Notes under the pieces: generated by a model
Seen by the model: the letters and a program-made list of their open reading frames with translations, nothing else
Database searches by the model: none
What the model was told of the DNA's origin: nothing
Assembly (NCBI RefSeq): GCF_003991355.1
Contig: NZ_RCSU01000004.1
Location: 62,001-126,000, forward strand
Source: Pseudoflavitalea rhizosphaerae
Lineage (GTDB): Bacteria > Bacteroidota > Bacteroidia > Chitinophagales > Chitinophagaceae
DNA: 64,000 nucleotides
Reading direction: 5' to 3'
Shown here: positions 1-8,451 of the stretch, piece after piece
Layout of the letters: each line of letters opens with the position of its first letter
Position numbering within the stretch: position 1 is the stretch's first letter
Made by a program: the position numbers and the translations under genes

Positions 1-375
1 CAATACATTCGTTCTTACATGAAAGAGCCTGCCATTGGATTTGTCTGTGACCCTGAACTGGAGTGAATAGGGGCCTGGAATTTCATCGATCTTTATTTTG
101 AGGTCCTTTTCTTTTGAAAGGATCCTGTCTCCATTGATCCTGTCGAAGAAGCTCCATTCATAGGTATAGTCCTGCTGTTCACCGGGCATACTGCTGATCA
201 GCTGTGGAGAGATCTTCAGGCTGTCTCCGAGGAAAACTGAATACCCGGTAGTGGTATCTATTTGCGCGAATGTGACTTCATTGATTTCACGGTAACTGTA
301 GTTGCCTTTGTCTTTGTAGCAGGAACTGATTCCCGCCAATGTTCCGGCTAATATGCAGATCAATAATTTCTTCAT
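1..375 (-). CDS. PKD-like family lipoprotein (partial, 3' end outside window)
   Basis: Only the first 125 codons are present; the frame stays open to the left edge. The ATG at 375 opens a lipoprotein signal of the type MKKLLICILAG...GISSC, with the acylated Cys at residue 19. The rest reads like an Ig/PKD-type beta domain (YTYEWSFFDR, then YSLQFRVTDKSNG). Proteins of this kind (PKD-like family, about 500 residues) commonly close SusC-SusD-DUF4843 loci and are thought to be surface accessory proteins. It lies 38 bp downstream of the DUF4843 gene and is probably in the same operon. The family assignment rests on context plus the N-terminus only. Confidence 0.7.
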   Translation of the reverse strand, partial: MKKLLICILAGTLAGISSCYKDKGNYSYREINEVTFAQIDTTTGYSVFLGDSLKISPQLISSMPGEQQDYTYEWSFFDRINGDRILSKEKDLKIKIDEIPGPYSLQFRVTDKSNGRLFHVRTNVL

Positions 376-413
376 GTTAATAATCTTTAAGCATGTGAAT
401 CAGGAAAATTGGG

Positions 414-1229
414 TCAGTAATACCTGTCTGCCATTTTCATTGGCGTAATGCCGTCTTCGTCCAGGATTGTATTTCCTGCGGCAGCCTGGTCGCTGAGATA
501 CCGGGCCATAAAGCCGCCGTAGTAAGCGATCTCTGATCTTTCCTGCGGAGTTTCTGCCAGTTTTGACCAGAGGGAGAGCGGCATACCGGCCACCTGGTTC
601 ATCAGCCTCACTTTCTTTTCACTGAAGGTGCCGAAGTGCCAGAAATAGTATGTATCCCAATACGGTCCTGCAGCCAGCATATCCGCCATTCGCACTTTGA
701 AAGTGGTGGTCCGGATGGTATCCTGGTCGCGGATATTGGTTTGACTGTTCCCCTGCCTGGGCCTGAATTTGAACTGGGTCTTGAACTGATCGTTCTCCTG
801 TAGTGTAAGCAACAACGTGAGCATATTCGATTTCAATTCCGGTGTTCTGTTCACTTTGATACGGATAGTGTCTTCAATTTTGCCTGCCCTTATCAGAAAT
901 GTTTCAGGGAGTTCATAGTTCAGTCCTGGTTTTGCGGTGGAAGAAGGATCGATAGCCAGGCTGAAGCTGCGGTCCTGGTCAGTTGCCACACCTGTTACCC
1001 CTACTGGTATTTTCAAAATGGAATCCTGTACAGATGGGTCACTGAAAGAGAACGTGAGATCGATACTATCTATATAGTATCCCAGGTTATTATTGACAGG
1101 ATCAACACCCACTAAATAATTGAAGTAGACATTGTCTGCTGATTTATATTTCATCAGGGCTTCCTTCTTGCAGGAGACTGCCATGAACAGCAGGCTGACA
1201 GGGAGGAATGCATAGATTACTTGTTTCAT
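414..1229 (-). CDS. DUF4843 domain lipoprotein
   Basis: The product is 271 residues. A signal peptide ends in a lipobox (FMAVSC), giving an acylated Cys at residue 20 and predicting an outer-membrane lipoprotein. The body is beta-rich, with the DUF4843 pattern: a DNVYFNY start, a DSIDLTFSFSDPS segment, then a mid-protein GLNYELPETFLIRAGK segment. DUF4843 proteins are found almost only directly behind SusD in Bacteroidota, and their biochemical role is not established; glycan or peptide binding at the surface is the usual guess. The gene starts 27 bp after the SusD gene ends, so co-transcription from the sigma-factor-linked SusC promoter is likely. Confidence 0.8.
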   Translation of the reverse strand: MKQVIYAFLPVSLLFMAVSCKKEALMKYKSADNVYFNYLVGVDPVNNNLGYYIDSIDLTFSFSDPSVQDSILKIPVGVTGVATDQDRSFSLAIDPSSTAKPGLNYELPETFLIRAGKIEDTIRIKVNRTPELKSNMLTLLLTLQENDQFKTQFKFRPRQGNSQTNIRDQDTIRTTTFKVRMADMLAAGPYWDTYYFWHFGTFSEKKVRLMNQVAGMPLSLWSKLAETPQERSEIAYYGGFMARYLSDQAAAGNTILDEDGITPMKMADRYY

Positions 1230-1255
1230 TTTTTCACTTTTTACGTTAGCGATTG

Positions 1256-2689
1256 TTACCGCGTTGTTGTTTCTGAAAGAGGTAACGGTACTGTATATAC
1301 GGGATCCACGGTAGCCCAGGGATAAGGCGAGGCGCCACTGGGAACGCCGGTGGCATTGATCCTTTTGTAATAAAAGAAGAGCTGGCCTTCACCCCAGAAC
1401 TCTTTCTGGTATTCCTTTCTCAGCTCAACAGCCATGCTGCCGATCGTTTCCAGGTTGGCCAGGCCCCTGTTGCGTCTTTCCGTGTTCAGGTAAGCCAGGG
1501 CTTTCACCGGATCTGGATCAGTTTCTGCCAGGATCAGGTATAACTCCGATTTACGGACCAGCGGTTGTACAAACTCCCAGCGCTGGCGTTGTGGCAGTGG
1601 TGCGTATTTGTAAAAAGTATGGTATGCTTTTCCATTTCCCGTGCGCCAGGTTTGTACAAATCGATAATCCTGTAACAGACCTTCGAACACTTCCGTTAAC
1701 CTGGTGGGGTCGGGCGCCATGATGGTGTTATCGGAGAGTGCAGGATTGAAATACCTGTCGTAGTTAATGTTGAGGAATGGATTGTATGCGCCAAAAATGA
1801 TCTCGGGCGAAAATACCCTGTCGGGATTCGTGGCATCGAACACGGCATCGGTGCTGGTCCAGGGGAACCATTTTTCTCCATCGGAGATTACAGATAATGC
1901 CGTACTATGGGCTTCTGTTGTTTTGCCCTGCCAGAGATAAGCGCGGGCCATCAGGGACCTGACAGCATAATAGTTCAAGCGTTGATTCCGTGCGGCCGAA
2001 TAGAAGTTGCTGCTATAAACAATGCCCTGTGTGATCACGGGATCATCGGCCAGCAGGGCTGCCGCTTCCGTAAGATCGGCCATTACTTTATCCATCACCT
2101 GGCTGCCGGTCAACAGCGGCTGCATTTTTCCATCTGCTGCTGAGTAGTAGGGAATGGCATTGTTGCCACTGCCGCTGGAATAAACAGGGCCAAACAATCG
2201 CAGCATATCGAAATGCAGTAATGCACGAATGGCAAGGGCTTCCCCTTTCAGCAGTTTGCCATTGGGTTCCGGGATCACCCTCCCGGCAATCGAGTTGTCG
2301 ATCTTTGAAAGGAAAACATTGGTGGCAAGCACAGTGGCATAGGCTTTCCGCCAGATGGTATCGAACAGGTTCTGGATGGGCTGTGAATTATAATCGTAAT
2401 AAACCAAACCCGACAGGTTTCTCATACCCTGCATATCGTAGGTTGGTTTGTAGCGCTGGGCCAGCATTTCAATCATGGTGGAGCTCAGATAAGAACCATA
2501 GAGCTGTGTGGAGCCCAGGTCCAGGTACAGGCCGTTGAATGCCTGCTGAAGGGCAGCTTCATTGTTGTATACCTGGGTTTCCGTGTAGGAAGTTTCGGGT
2601 TGTACATCCAGGTATTTGTTACAACCTCCCAGTAGCAGCAAGCCGCTCAATAATATGATGATGTGACAGCTGTTATTCATAAACTTCAT
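1256..2689 (-). CDS. RagB/SusD family nutrient-binding lipoprotein
   Basis: A SusD-type protein caps the SusC channel and binds the incoming glycan or peptide at the cell surface. The ATG at 2689 is chosen (477 residues). An in-frame ATG at 2737 would overlap the SusC gene and put 16 odd residues before the signal peptide. A lipobox (LLLGGC) is followed by NKYLDVQPETSYTE, the hallmark SusD N-terminus. TPR-like helices follow and the C-terminal SusD domain carries ELYLILAETDPDPVKALAYLN and RNRGL. The gene begins 8 bp after the SusC stop. Substrate is not predictable from the sequence. Confidence 0.92.
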   Translation of the reverse strand: MKFMNNSCHIIILLSGLLLLGGCNKYLDVQPETSYTETQVYNNEAALQQAFNGLYLDLGSTQLYGSYLSSTMIEMLAQRYKPTYDMQGMRNLSGLVYYDYNSQPIQNLFDTIWRKAYATVLATNVFLSKIDNSIAGRVIPEPNGKLLKGEALAIRALLHFDMLRLFGPVYSSGSGNNAIPYYSAADGKMQPLLTGSQVMDKVMADLTEAAALLADDPVITQGIVYSSNFYSAARNQRLNYYAVRSLMARAYLWQGKTTEAHSTALSVISDGEKWFPWTSTDAVFDATNPDRVFSPEIIFGAYNPFLNINYDRYFNPALSDNTIMAPDPTRLTEVFEGLLQDYRFVQTWRTGNGKAYHTFYKYAPLPQRQRWEFVQPLVRKSELYLILAETDPDPVKALAYLNTERRNRGLANLETIGSMAVELRKEYQKEFWGEGQLFFYYKRINATGVPSGASPYPWATVDPVYTVPLPLSETTTR

Positions 2690-2696
2690 GTTTGAA

Positions 2697-5600
2697 TTAG
2701 AATGAAAGGTTGATGGATAGGGAAGCGGTCCTGGCAAAAGGATATTCCAACCCTCTCTCGGTGAGAACGCTTTCTATGCGGAAGATGTCGTTCAGGATAA
2801 AATTGGCGCCGATGGTCTGCAGGTGTAGTCTTCTCACCCAGGGAGCGCTTGTTCTCCATCCGAGGTTGATGGATTCTCCGATGAGGTGACTGTCTTTCTG
2901 CACATAGCGCGAGCTCATGGGACTTGCATTGAATGCCTTTACAGATGTGAACTCGGCAACATCGCCTGGCTTTTGCCACCTGTTGTAGAGCGCGCGTTTG
3001 TCAAGGTTGGGACGAACGATCACCAGCGCAAAACTGCTGATATTGCCTCCTGTATTTTCTACTTTATTATACAGTGCACTGTTGAATACATATCCGCCGA
3101 TCCGATAACGGGCGCTGATGCCAAGAGTGAAATCCCTGTACGCAAAAGTATTGGTGATCACGCCTTCCAGTTTCGGGCGGAGATTGCCAATACGAACGAT
3201 ATCCGCAGGATCATAAACATAAGTGATGCTGCCATCCTGTTTCTGGAAGATCTCCCTTCCGTTGGCAGGATCGATGCCCAGTGATTCAACGGCCCAGAGA
3301 TCATCCGGACTATAACCATCGTAGTACCTGCTCAGGCCATTGCTTTCCTGTTCTTCTTTGTTGAGTGCAGACAGCCTGTTGGAAAAGCCGTTGTACTCGC
3401 TCTTGTTTTGTGTAGCAGTAACGGCGATGGTCCAGATGATACGCTTCTCCAGTTGATAGACGGGCGAATAGCGTAGGTTCAGGTTCCAGCCGGTAGTGTT
3501 GAGATTGCCTACATTGATCACATAACTATTGTTCACAGCCACCGATGATGGCACAGTCCCTTCAGCCGGAACAGATAAAGGATCGGTGAGCTTGGTGAAA
3601 TATTCGATAGAGCCGCCCACGCGGTTTTTGAGTAAGGAGAATTCCAGGCCATAGCTTCCATTCAATGTTTTTGACCATTCCAGATCAGGACTGCCGAGCG
3701 ATTGTAACGCCAGGCCCTGACCGAAGTAATTGCTGCTGGTGGATTGGTATGCGTAAGTGGAAACAGAAGTGAAGTTGCCCAGGTTCTGGTTGCCTGAGTA
3801 GCCAATATTCCCTCTCAGCCGGAGGCTGTTGACCCAGGAGATATTCCGGAAGAATTCTTCACGATTGATATTCCAGGATGCGCCGGCAGAGTAGAATGGC
3901 TTGTACCTTTTGTTGCTACCGAATGCACTGGCGCCACTGAGCGTATAAACCAGGTCGATACCATAACGATTGTCGTACATATAATTGATGCTGGAAGCAA
4001 TACCGGCGCCACGACTGGTAACCCTGCTTGAATTCGGCCTGGATGCAGGCGCATATCCATAGGCGTAAGAAGGGTTCCCATTGGTGCCATAAGGGAATCC
4101 AACTGCCGTGAAGCCCAGCATTTCATTGGTAGTGCTTTCTATATTGCCACGGACATTGGCGCTGAGCCTGCCTTTCCCGATCATTTGTCCATATGAGATC
4201 GCAGCGTAAGCATTCACTGTTTTCGTTTCTGTTTTCGCGCTGGTATAGCTTCCTTTCTTGTTGGCTTCAACACCATCGAACAAGGTATTGTCCGGTGGAA
4301 TGAAAACTACTGCATCTGAGTTGTTCTTACCGGTGGCCAGTCCGGCTTCCAGTTGCAGTGAATTGGTGAGGGTGAAGATCCCTCTCAGGTTATTGGTGAA
4401 TCCAAAGCCCTTGTTTTGATTGATACTGTAGAGTGAAGCATTGTAAAGTGGGTTGATCTCCGCGGTATCATAAACAGGGTCCAGCTGTCTGTTGACGAAC
4501 CCGTTCTCGTCAGTCTTACGATAGTAAGGATTGGCGGCAGCAAACGTAGCGAAGTTACCATATGGTGATTCGATGCCTTTGGATCCTTGCAGCATCAGGT
4601 TTTCCGTGATATTCAATCTGCCTTTGCGATAGGAGATCACGAGATTGCCGCCCCAGTTCTCCCTGGAAGAACCTTTCATGGCTCCTTCTTTTTTGGTATA
4701 GGTAGCGCCTGCATTGAACACGAGATCGCTGTTGCCTCCGTTGAATTGAATGGAATGCCTTTGGCCGAATCCGGTTTGAACAGGCTCGTGCAGCCAATAG
4801 GTATTCACGCCGCGTGCAACATCGGCGGTACGTGCAGCATAGCGTTCTTCGATCCGCCATGCATCGGTACTGGTGCTCAATGTGGAGTTGGTGAGTTGTT
4901 CCCAGCGCAGTTTCTCTTCGGCTGTCATGAGATTATAGCTGCTCAGGTCCGGAAGCTCAGCGCTGAAGTCGGCTGAATAGGAGACCTGCATTTTTCCAGG
5001 CACGGGACGTTTGGTTTCAACTACCACAACGCCATTGGCAGCCTTGGATCCATAGAGTGCGGTAGAGGCTGCATCTTTAAGGATGGTGATCTTTGCAATG
5101 CGGTTCATGTCCAGGTCATAGATGGTTTGAAGGGTTGTTTCAAAACCATCGAGAATGAAGAGGGGTTGATTGGGGTCAGCGCTGAACTGATCATTCAGAT
5201 TGGTATTGGTAAGAGTAGTTCTTCCGCGGATCTCGATAGTTGGCATCCTGTTGGGATTGGAACCTGCCAGGTTATTCTCCACGATGATGAAAGAAGGATC
5301 GAGTGTTTTCAAGCTCTGCAGCGCATTCTTCGTGCCAACGGCCCTCAGTTCAGCGCCTGTGAATACAGTGGCAGCGCCGGAGAAGCTTTCTTTATTCCTG
5401 GTGAACATACCGTTGTTGATCACAACTTCGGCCAGTACGGCGCGTACCGGGTTAAGAGCGATGATGTAGATGCCGTTAGGTATTTTCCGGATGGTGCCTG
5501 ATTTAAGTGTCAGTGTATTGTTCGGGCTGATATTCACCAGGGACTTTGCTGAGATCTCGATCGTTTGAAAACCGACGGATGAAATCTGCAATGTAGCGTC

Positions 5601-6236
5601 CGGTTTCACTTCGCCCAGGTTGAAATTGCCATATTGATCGGCTACCACTGCGTAAGCAGCTCCTTTCACACCGATAGTTGCGGAGACAAGCTTTTCCTTT
5701 GTTTCCGCATTGATCACCATGCCGGCAAAGGGAAAATAATTGCGTGGCGCCTGGTAGAGAACGATGGGAGGATTGAAGCTGGCGCCGGGTGGTTTCTCTG
5801 ATAGAATGATAGTGTTCCCGGCGATCTTGTAAGTGAAGGGCTGGTCTGTAACTACTTTGTCCAGGAAGCTTGACAAAGGCATTTCGTGAGCAACAATGGT
5901 AACCGGTTTGGAACTGTCAAGGAAAGCGGCTTTCCCCCAGACAAGATAGCCTGTTTGTTTTTCGATGGCGGAGAAGATAGCTCTTACAGTGAGGTTCTTT
6001 CCGCTCAGCGTTACGGTTTGGGATCTTGATGCAGCAGTAACATGCATCAGCGAGATCAGCATCAGAAAGGAGATCATTCTCATAATTCGCAGCATTTGGC
6101 CCGGTAACCGGAAAGCTGCAGACCAGATTGTCCGGAGAGCGTATTCAGTGCTGAAGTTGCGTGTGATCCACTGAACATGCACAGGGGAGCCGGCTGCAGC
6201 CAGATCACTCCGGCTACAATAAGCAGTTTTTTGCAT
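2697..6236 (-). CDS. SusC/RagA TonB-dependent outer-membrane transporter with STN domain
   Basis: The product is 1,179 residues from the ATG at 6236; an in-frame TTG lies at 6245. Order of parts: a long N-terminal extension, a hydrophobic export signal (MRMISFLMLISLMHVTAAS), an STN domain (LTVRAIFSAIEKQTGYLVW), a carboxypeptidase-regulatory-like domain (AGMVINAETKEKLVSATIGV), a plug (IEIRGRTTLTNTN, LFILDGFET, ILKDAASTALYGSKAANGV) and a 22-strand-type barrel. Transport is driven by TonB/ExbBD. In this family the STN domain talks to a FecR anti-sigma factor, and such a gene lies just upstream at 6385-7581. This predicts substrate-triggered transcription. The ligand is unknown. Confidence 0.93.
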   Translation of the reverse strand: MQKTAYCSRSDLAAAGSPVHVQWITRNFSTEYALRTIWSAAFRLPGQMLRIMRMISFLMLISLMHVTAASRSQTVTLSGKNLTVRAIFSAIEKQTGYLVWGKAAFLDSSKPVTIVAHEMPLSSFLDKVVTDQPFTYKIAGNTIILSEKPPGASFNPPIVLYQAPRNYFPFAGMVINAETKEKLVSATIGVKGAAYAVVADQYGNFNLGEVKPDATLQISSVGFQTIEISAKSLVNISPNNTLTLKSGTIRKIPNGIYIIALNPVRAVLAEVVINNGMFTRNKESFSGAATVFTGAELRAVGTKNALQSLKTLDPSFIIVENNLAGSNPNRMPTIEIRGRTTLTNTNLNDQFSADPNQPLFILDGFETTLQTIYDLDMNRIAKITILKDAASTALYGSKAANGVVVVETKRPVPGKMQVSYSADFSAELPDLSSYNLMTAEEKLRWEQLTNSTLSTSTDAWRIEERYAARTADVARGVNTYWLHEPVQTGFGQRHSIQFNGGNSDLVFNAGATYTKKEGAMKGSSRENWGGNLVISYRKGRLNITENLMLQGSKGIESPYGNFATFAAANPYYRKTDENGFVNRQLDPVYDTAEINPLYNASLYSINQNKGFGFTNNLRGIFTLTNSLQLEAGLATGKNNSDAVVFIPPDNTLFDGVEANKKGSYTSAKTETKTVNAYAAISYGQMIGKGRLSANVRGNIESTTNEMLGFTAVGFPYGTNGNPSYAYGYAPASRPNSSRVTSRGAGIASSINYMYDNRYGIDLVYTLSGASAFGSNKRYKPFYSAGASWNINREEFFRNISWVNSLRLRGNIGYSGNQNLGNFTSVSTYAYQSTSSNYFGQGLALQSLGSPDLEWSKTLNGSYGLEFSLLKNRVGGSIEYFTKLTDPLSVPAEGTVPSSVAVNNSYVINVGNLNTTGWNLNLRYSPVYQLEKRIIWTIAVTATQNKSEYNGFSNRLSALNKEEQESNGLSRYYDGYSPDDLWAVESLGIDPANGREIFQKQDGSITYVYDPADIVRIGNLRPKLEGVITNTFAYRDFTLGISARYRIGGYVFNSALYNKVENTGGNISSFALVIVRPNLDKRALYNRWQKPGDVAEFTSVKAFNASPMSSRYVQKDSHLIGESINLGWRTSAPWVRRLHLQTIGANFILNDIFRIESVLTERGLEYPFARTASLSINLSF

Positions 6237-6384
6237 AAATTGCAATGTTTGGTTTAGAAAATGGTATCAGTCTATTGGATCAACCAGACAAATTCTGCCG
6301 GGAGTGCTTCAACCACTTCCGGTTTTTTGTTGGATGACCGCGTTGTTTCATTTTCACGGCTATAACTTCGTTGATATATTACTG

Positions 6385-7581
6385 TCAGGGCATGATCACC
6401 AGCTTCCTTTCTTCCATCCGGAAGTGAAGACCAAAACCTTTCAGGGCGGCAAGTACCGTTGAGAGATCGAGCTTTCTGCTCATTTTACCGAAGAAGTGTA
6501 CATCGGGCACATTGCCTTCATATACTACTTCTATATCGTACCATCTTACCAGTTGACGCATCATCTCTTTCAGATCGGTTCCTTCGAAATTGAAGAGCCC
6601 GTTCTTCCAGGCCATCACTTTGCTGAGATCAGGATTTTTGATCAGCTCATACCGGTCATCTTTCAACTGTGCCTGTTGCCCGGGTTGCAGCAACAGTTTA
6701 CCGGATGTTGTTCGGGTATTCGCGTTGGATACGCGGATGCGTCCATTCAGCAGGGTAGTACTGATCTGTGGTTCATCTGTATAGGCATTCACATTGAAAC
6801 TGGTGCCCAGCACTTCCACTTCGGCTTTGTTGTTTATATTGATGAGGAAAGGTTTGCTTTTGTTGGCTGCCACTTCAAAATAGGCTTCACCCTGTATTTC
6901 AACACGGCGTTCGTTCTCCGCAAAAGAGACGGGGTAACGAATGGAGCTGGCAGCGTTGAGCCAAACTTTGGTGCCGTCAGGTAATTGCAGTCTGAATTGA
7001 CGCCCCTTGGGAGTGCTCATGGAATTGTATGAAAGTTTGTTGGCCGGTTGCCCTTTTCCATAATTCAATTCTCCGTTCCGTAATACCACTTCCACGCCAC
7101 TTTGTTTTGATACGATTCCATTTCCCATACTGTCCAGCAAAATGGTACTGCCATCTGCCAGTGTGAGAATGGCGCCTTCCTGTCCGGGACCAATGGATGT
7201 TGCGTTTGCCGTTGGCGGAGGAACTGTTGTTTCCCCGGAATTCAAGCTCCAGATCCAGGCGCCTGCACCCAATAGCGCTACCACGGAAGCGGCTACCAGC
7301 CAGCGTTTGCGGATACTCCGCACCGGAGCTGGTCCAGGTATTTCTGCCAGTGCCGGTCTGCCTGCCAGTACTTTTTTGTACAGGATCTCCCAGTTGGGGT
7401 CCTGCGTATCCGGTTGTTGGGATGCCTGCTGTTCCAATAGCTGCGTTACAAAAGCATCGAAGGGAGCTGAATTGCTGGTATTGGCCATCCATTCGGTCAG
7501 CTCGGCAAGCTCTGCTTCTGTAGCGGTGCGCTGGGAATAGCGAGTCAACAGTTGTACTATGCGGTCCTGCGGTGTTTCCAT
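6385..7581 (-). CDS. FecR family anti-sigma factor (DUF4974 C-terminus)
   Basis: This 398-residue single-pass inner-membrane protein has a cytoplasmic N-terminus of about 90 residues for sigma binding and one membrane helix at about 94-113 (WLVAASVVALLGAGAWIW). A periplasmic FecR domain follows (about 190-290, with LPDGTKVWLNAASSIRYP and VEIQGEAYFEVA), then a DUF4974-type tail (about 325-398). In the known mechanism the periplasmic part receives a signal from the STN domain of a loaded SusC and frees the sigma factor. It lies between the sigma gene (7654-8247) and the STN-SusC gene (2697-6236), as expected for one signalling unit. Confidence 0.93.
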   Translation of the reverse strand: METPQDRIVQLLTRYSQRTATEAELAELTEWMANTSNSAPFDAFVTQLLEQQASQQPDTQDPNWEILYKKVLAGRPALAEIPGPAPVRSIRKRWLVAASVVALLGAGAWIWSLNSGETTVPPPTANATSIGPGQEGAILTLADGSTILLDSMGNGIVSKQSGVEVVLRNGELNYGKGQPANKLSYNSMSTPKGRQFRLQLPDGTKVWLNAASSIRYPVSFAENERRVEIQGEAYFEVAANKSKPFLININNKAEVEVLGTSFNVNAYTDEPQISTTLLNGRIRVSNANTRTTSGKLLLQPGQQAQLKDDRYELIKNPDLSKVMAWKNGLFNFEGTDLKEMMRQLVRWYDIEVVYEGNVPDVHFFGKMSRKLDLSTVLAALKGFGLHFRMEERKLVIMP

Positions 7582-7653
7582 AATCTGTCTATAGGTAAAT
7601 GCAAAAAGGAAAAAGATGTACTATGAAAAATGGGAAATTTTTTTCCGGAGATC

Positions 7654-8247
7654 TTATTTCATGAAAAGAAAGGAAAGCAATACCACGGGATGGATACCGG
7701 GATGATGTTCCTTCAGCACACGCATCCCTTCCGCCAAAAGGTTCCTGACGGTATTGGGAGAAATGCCCAGCTGTTCTGCTGCTTCCTTCCTGCTCAGTCC
7801 TTCCTGGCGGATCAGTTTGAATACTTTCAACTGCGCCGGCGTAAGGAGTTTGAGTGATTCCTCTATCAGGGCCAGTTGCGCTTCCTGCCTGAGTTTGCTG
7901 TTCAGGCCTTCATCCGGGTCCTGCTGTTCATAATATTGAATGATGGAGCCCCGGGCCCTGCGTTGATTGGCCACATACCGGTAGTAACTGAACAATACGT
8001 TCTGGAATATTTTGTAGAGATAGGCTTTGGGATGCTGAAGATCGCGGAGGTATTCCCGTTTTTCCCAGATACGGATGAAGGTCTCCTGCACTACCTCTTC
8101 TGATACGTCGCGGGAACCGGTCAGTTGGAGGCAGGTATGGAAAAATGGACTACGGTATTGCTCAAATAGCAGACCGAACGCCTGTTCGTCGCCCCCGGCA
8201 ACCCGCAATAGCAGTTCACCTTCCTCGTATGGTAGTTGTGAAAACAA
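7654..8247 (-). CDS. ECF RNA polymerase sigma-70 factor
   Basis: The 197-residue product has region 2 at about 15-85 (GGDEQAFGLLFEQYRSPFF, VQETFIRIWEKRE) and region 4 at about 125-180 (LTPAQLKVFKLIRQEGLSRK, AAEQLGISPNTVRNLLAEGM). It should direct polymerase to the downstream SusC/SusD operon when FecR releases it. The start is unusual: the reading frame begins with TTG at 8247, a TAA stop lies two codons upstream, and no ATG occurs before conserved region 2. TTG is therefore the best start, and the resulting N-terminus has the length usual for Chitinophagaceae homologues. A weak -7-like TACTTTTA lies at 8280-8273. Confidence 0.92.
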   Translation of the reverse strand: MFSQLPYEEGELLLRVAGGDEQAFGLLFEQYRSPFFHTCLQLTGSRDVSEEVVQETFIRIWEKREYLRDLQHPKAYLYKIFQNVLFSYYRYVANQRRARGSIIQYYEQQDPDEGLNSKLRQEAQLALIEESLKLLTPAQLKVFKLIRQEGLSRKEAAEQLGISPNTVRNLLAEGMRVLKEHHPGIHPVVLLSFLFMK

Positions 8248-8318
8248 TGCTTACTAATAAAAAGCCTGAACGTAAAAGTATCGAAAAATGATACGTCACC
8301 GGCAGGCTTCTTATTTCT

Positions 8319-8352
8319 GATCTCGCAATGCATTGTTTCCGATCTCGCAATG
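8319..8352 (+). repeat. Direct repeat upstream of the Xus-like operon
   Basis: GATCTCGCAATG occurs twice, at 8319-8330 and 8341-8352, a 22-bp period (about two helical turns). The first copy overlaps a perfect 10-bp palindrome, CAATGCATTG (8326-8335). The second copy occupies the place where a -33 box would sit for the -7 element at 8372. This suggests an activator site but the regulator is not identifiable here. Confidence 0.5.
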
Positions 8353-8371
8353 TGCAGGTGGAGGGATGAAC

Positions 8372-8379
8372 TAAATTTG
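8372..8379 (+). promoter_or_regulatory. Bacteroidota -7 element (TAAATTTG)
   Basis: An exact match to TAnnTTTG. No TTTG is found 19-21 bp upstream; the repeat copy at 8341-8352 is there instead. Transcription should begin near 8386. This rules out the upstream in-frame ATG at 8350 and supports the ATG at 8452 for the PepSY gene. Confidence 0.55.
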
Positions 8380-8451
8380 CAGCATCAAAAACAAACCATC
8401 CTGGTTACGCAACGCCAATTGTGGTTTTTGATACAACAATCTGTTCGAATT

